From Streptacidiphilus fuscans (lineage in GTDB: Bacteria > Actinomycetota > Actinomycetes > Streptomycetales > Streptomycetaceae), in NCBI RefSeq assembly GCF_015690355.1, contig NZ_JADPRT010000009.1:33099-97098 (forward strand): a DNA stretch of 64,000 bases, written 5' to 3'. The notes under the pieces were generated by a model. That model did not search any database. It was not told where the DNA came from and saw nothing but the letters and a program-made list of their open reading frames with translations. This document shows positions 61,007-64,000 of this stretch, one piece after another (positions within the stretch are counted from its first letter, which is position 1; the number at the start of each line of letters is the position of its first letter). The translations under genes and the position numbers were made by a program.

Positions 61007-61819
61007 TCAGTGGCCTCCGGGGGACGTCCCCTGCTCCAGGGCGCGGGCACGCGCCTGCTCCTCCGGAGAGGCGAAGATCGAGGCGTCGCCGAGCTCGACC
61101 TCCTGGCCGTTGTCCCACGGGCGTTCCCAACCCGCGTGGTGGAGCAGGCGGTCGATGACACCCGCGGTGAAGCCCCAGATCACATGGCCGTCGATCCGGA
61201 ACGCCGGGCCGCGGAAGCCGCTCGGATGCCGGAGCCTGGCCCGGTTGGCGGGGTCGACCAGCCGTGCGATCGGGACCCGGAACACCTCCGCCACCTCGCC
61301 CTCGTCCACCGGTGCGACCGGGACGGGGGTGTGCCACCAGCCGAGCACCGGCGTGACGACGAAGTCGCTCACCGGGATGTAGAGGTCCGGCAGCACGCCG
61401 AAGACCTGCACGCCGGACGGGTCGAGGCCGGTCTCCTCCCACGCCTCACGGAGCGCGGCGCGGATCCGACCGTCCCCGGACGGGTCCCCGTCCTCGGGGT
61501 CGAGCGCGCCTCCGGGGAACGAGGGCTGGCCCGCGTGCGAGCGCAGCCGCCGGGCGCGCTCAATCAGGAGCAGATCAGGGCCTGCGTCCACGCGGGCTTC
61601 CGGGCCTGCGTCCGGGCCGGCGCTCGGCCCACTTCCCGGCTGCTCCCCGAAGAGCACCAGGACCGCCGAGCGGCGGCCGCCCTGCTCAGGCGGCAGGAAC
61701 CGGCTCAGCTGCGTCGGCTCGATCCGCTCCGCGACGTCGCGGACGGGGACCAGCCACTCCGGGATGCCCTCGCGCTCGACCTTCGCGGGTGCCCCGGGGT
61801 CGGTCCACGTGCCGCTCAC
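61007..61819 (-). CDS. Nudix hydrolase, CoA pyrophosphatase type
   Basis: The 270-residue protein has the CoA-pyrophosphatase marker LRSHAGQPSFPGG directly before the Nudix box (ALREAWEETGLDPSG). It probably hydrolyses CoA or its derivatives to phosphopantetheine and 3',5'-ADP. GTG at 61819 overlaps the nth stop by 4 bp. A counterpart (Rv3672c) lies next to marP in Mycobacterium. Confidence 0.92.
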   Translation of the reverse strand: MSGTWTDPGAPAKVEREGIPEWLVPVRDVAERIEPTQLSRFLPPEQGGRRSAVLVLFGEQPGSGPSAGPDAGPEARVDAGPDLLLIERARRLRSHAGQPSFPGGALDPEDGDPSGDGRIRAALREAWEETGLDPSGVQVFGVLPDLYIPVSDFVVTPVLGWWHTPVPVAPVDEGEVAEVFRVPIARLVDPANRARLRHPSGFRGPAFRIDGHVIWGFTAGVIDRLLHHAGWERPWDNGQEVELGDASIFASPEEQARARALEQGTSPGGH

Positions 61820-62688
61820 GCAACCACCTCGGCAGCGGTGTCGGCGACGGGACCGCCGTGAGCGGCCGCACGCGCAGCCGCCTCGCCCGGGTAGTCGGAC
61901 GGCGGCTTGAGCCGCTGGCCGGGCTGGCCGCCCTTCTCGTACTTGAGCAGCTTCTCTGCCTTCACCGGGTCGGTCTCACCGACGCCGTAGGAGGGGCAGA
62001 GCTGGGCGATCGGGCATGCGCCGCAGGCGGGCTTCCGGGAGTGGCAGATCCGGCGGCCGTGGAAGACCACGCGGTGCGACAGCATGGTCCACTCGCTCTT
62101 CTCGACGAGCTCGCCGACCTCCTGCTCGACCTTGACCGGGTCCTCGGAGGTGGTCCACCCGAACCGCAGGGCCAGCCGCCCGAAGTGGGTGTCGACGGTG
62201 ATGCCGGGGACACCGAAGGCGTTGCCCAGCACGACGTTGGCCGTCTTGCGCCCGACGCCCGGCAGGGTCACCAGGTCCTCCAGACGACCGGGAACCTCGC
62301 CACCGAAGTTATCGCGCAGCGTGGCGGAGAGGCCCAGCAGGGACTTGGCCTTGTTGCGGAAGAAGCCGGTCGGGCGGATCAGCTCCTCCAACTCCTCGGG
62401 GTTCGCGCCCGCCATCAGCTCCGGCGTCGGGTACGCCGCGAAGAGGGCAGGCGTGGTCTGGTTCACCCGCAGGTCCGTCGTCTGGGCAGACAGGACGGTC
62501 GCCACCAGGAGTTGGAAGGGGTTGTCGAAGTCGAGCTCGGGGTGCGCGTACGGATACACCTCCGCCAACGCCCGGTTGATCTTCCTCGCCGCCCGCACCT
62601 TCGCCAGATGCGTTGTCGGGAACGGTGCCTTCTTGAACCCCGGCCCACCGGCAGCACCAGCGGTCACGGACACGCCACTCTTCGCCAT
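61816..62688 (-). CDS. nth: Endonuclease III
   Basis: The 290-residue glycosylase/AP lyase has the helix-hairpin-helix LPGVGRKTANVVL with catalytic Lys, the Asp in ITVDTHFGRLA and a 4Fe-4S cluster motif CHSRKPACGACPIAQLC. It removes oxidised pyrimidines in base excision repair. ATG at 62688 is preferred over the longer frame that overlaps korB. The last 40 residues are an extra tail. Confidence 0.96.
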   Translation of the reverse strand: MAKSGVSVTAGAAGGPGFKKAPFPTTHLAKVRAARKINRALAEVYPYAHPELDFDNPFQLLVATVLSAQTTDLRVNQTTPALFAAYPTPELMAGANPEELEELIRPTGFFRNKAKSLLGLSATLRDNFGGEVPGRLEDLVTLPGVGRKTANVVLGNAFGVPGITVDTHFGRLALRFGWTTSEDPVKVEQEVGELVEKSEWTMLSHRVVFHGRRICHSRKPACGACPIAQLCPSYGVGETDPVKAEKLLKYEKGGQPGQRLKPPSDYPGEAAARAAAHGGPVADTAAEVVA

Positions 62689-62698
62689 ACCCGCCAGA

Positions 62699-63752
<1,054 letters not shown>

Positions 63753-63760
<8 letters not shown>

Positions 63761-64000
63761 CGAGTGCCTCCTTGATCCGGGCGGCGAGTTGCTCGGCCTT
63801 GAACGGCATGCCGCTGACCTGCGTGAACGAACGCGCATCGACCAGGTACTTTGCGCGGATCAGCAGCGCCAGCTGCCCCAGGTTCATCTCCGGCACCAAC
63901 ACCCGCTCATAGCGGCCCAACACCTCGCCCAGGTTCGCCGGGAACGGATTCAAGTGCCGCAACTGGGCGTGGGCCACCCTGCCGCCCGCGGTCCGCACCC
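63753..64000 (-). CDS. korA: 2-oxoacid:ferredoxin oxidoreductase, alpha subunit (C-terminal part, cut by window edge)
   Basis: Only the last 80 or so residues are inside the window: VAHAQLRHLNPFPANLGEVL, PEMNLGQLALLIRAKYLVDA and a C-terminal FKAEQLAARIKEAL, typical of the KorA/PorA C-terminus. The gene continues beyond the window. Co-translated with korB. Confidence 0.9.

Overview
The window is high-GC actinobacterial DNA, most likely Streptomycetaceae (Streptomyces, Kitasatospora or Streptacidiphilus; the genus cannot be fixed from sequence alone). The evidence is the strong G/C third-position bias, many GTG/TTG starts with 4-bp stop/start overlaps, a bldG/anti-sigma pair, a TopA with a lysine-rich tail, a thymidylate kinase fused to a transporter-like domain, and a tad-pilus/ssd/6C-RNA/HAD block. 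Bases 1-76 are almost pure G/C homopolymers and look like a damaged contig end, so the first gene cluster may be incomplete on that side.

Region 1 (1-19.2 kb, all minus strand) is a biosynthetic gene cluster. Reading with transcription, it holds a malonyl-type acyltransferase, an unusually long ACP, an AcpS-type phosphopantetheinyl transferase, an active ketosynthase (KS) coupled to a Cys-less KS/CLF-like partner, a second KS fused to a CLF-like domain in one chain, a KASIII-like protein lacking two of its three catalytic residues, an FAD monooxygenase, a SnoaL-like fusion protein, an alpha/beta hydrolase, a stand-alone adenylation enzyme, an EncP/AdmH-like phenylalanine ammonia-lyase/2,3-aminomutase, two hotdog dehydratase subunits, a second ACP, an aldo/keto reductase and a methyltransferase. 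A strong terminator follows. A separate SnoaL-TetR unit with its own inverted-repeat operator runs to the window edge. The gene set suggests a type II polyketide primed by a phenylalanine-derived unit (cinnamate or beta-phenylalanine). No SDR ketoreductase is present.

Region 2 (19.3-24.7 kb) has a tRNA-Thr(CGT) with a perfect terminator hairpin, a LeuE-like exporter, a secreted S33-family peptidase lipoprotein, a membrane protein of unknown function and DNA polymerase III delta prime.

Region 3 (24.7-42.6 kb) is core genome: tmk fusion, topA, a DUF3592 protein, a modification-type methyltransferase, a Ser/Gly-rich lipoprotein, an alpha/beta hydrolase, the proton-pumping pyrophosphatase hppA, an RsbW-like anti-sigma factor, bldG and an MrfA-like helicase.

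Region 4 (42.6-50 kb) is the minus-strand ssd-tadA-tadB-tadC-DUF4244-TadE-TadE-like pilus/secretion operon, a 6C small RNA, and a HAD-IB phosphatase on the other side.

Region 5 (50-64 kb) has a degenerate Fic protein, a CooC-like ATPase, a beta-carbonic anhydrase, acs, nhaA, a holin-like membrane protein, an EphE-like hydrolase, a YdjM-like membrane protein, marP, a CoA-pyrophosphatase Nudix, nth and the start of korBA. This order resembles the acs-to-nth block known from Mycobacterium and Streptomyces.
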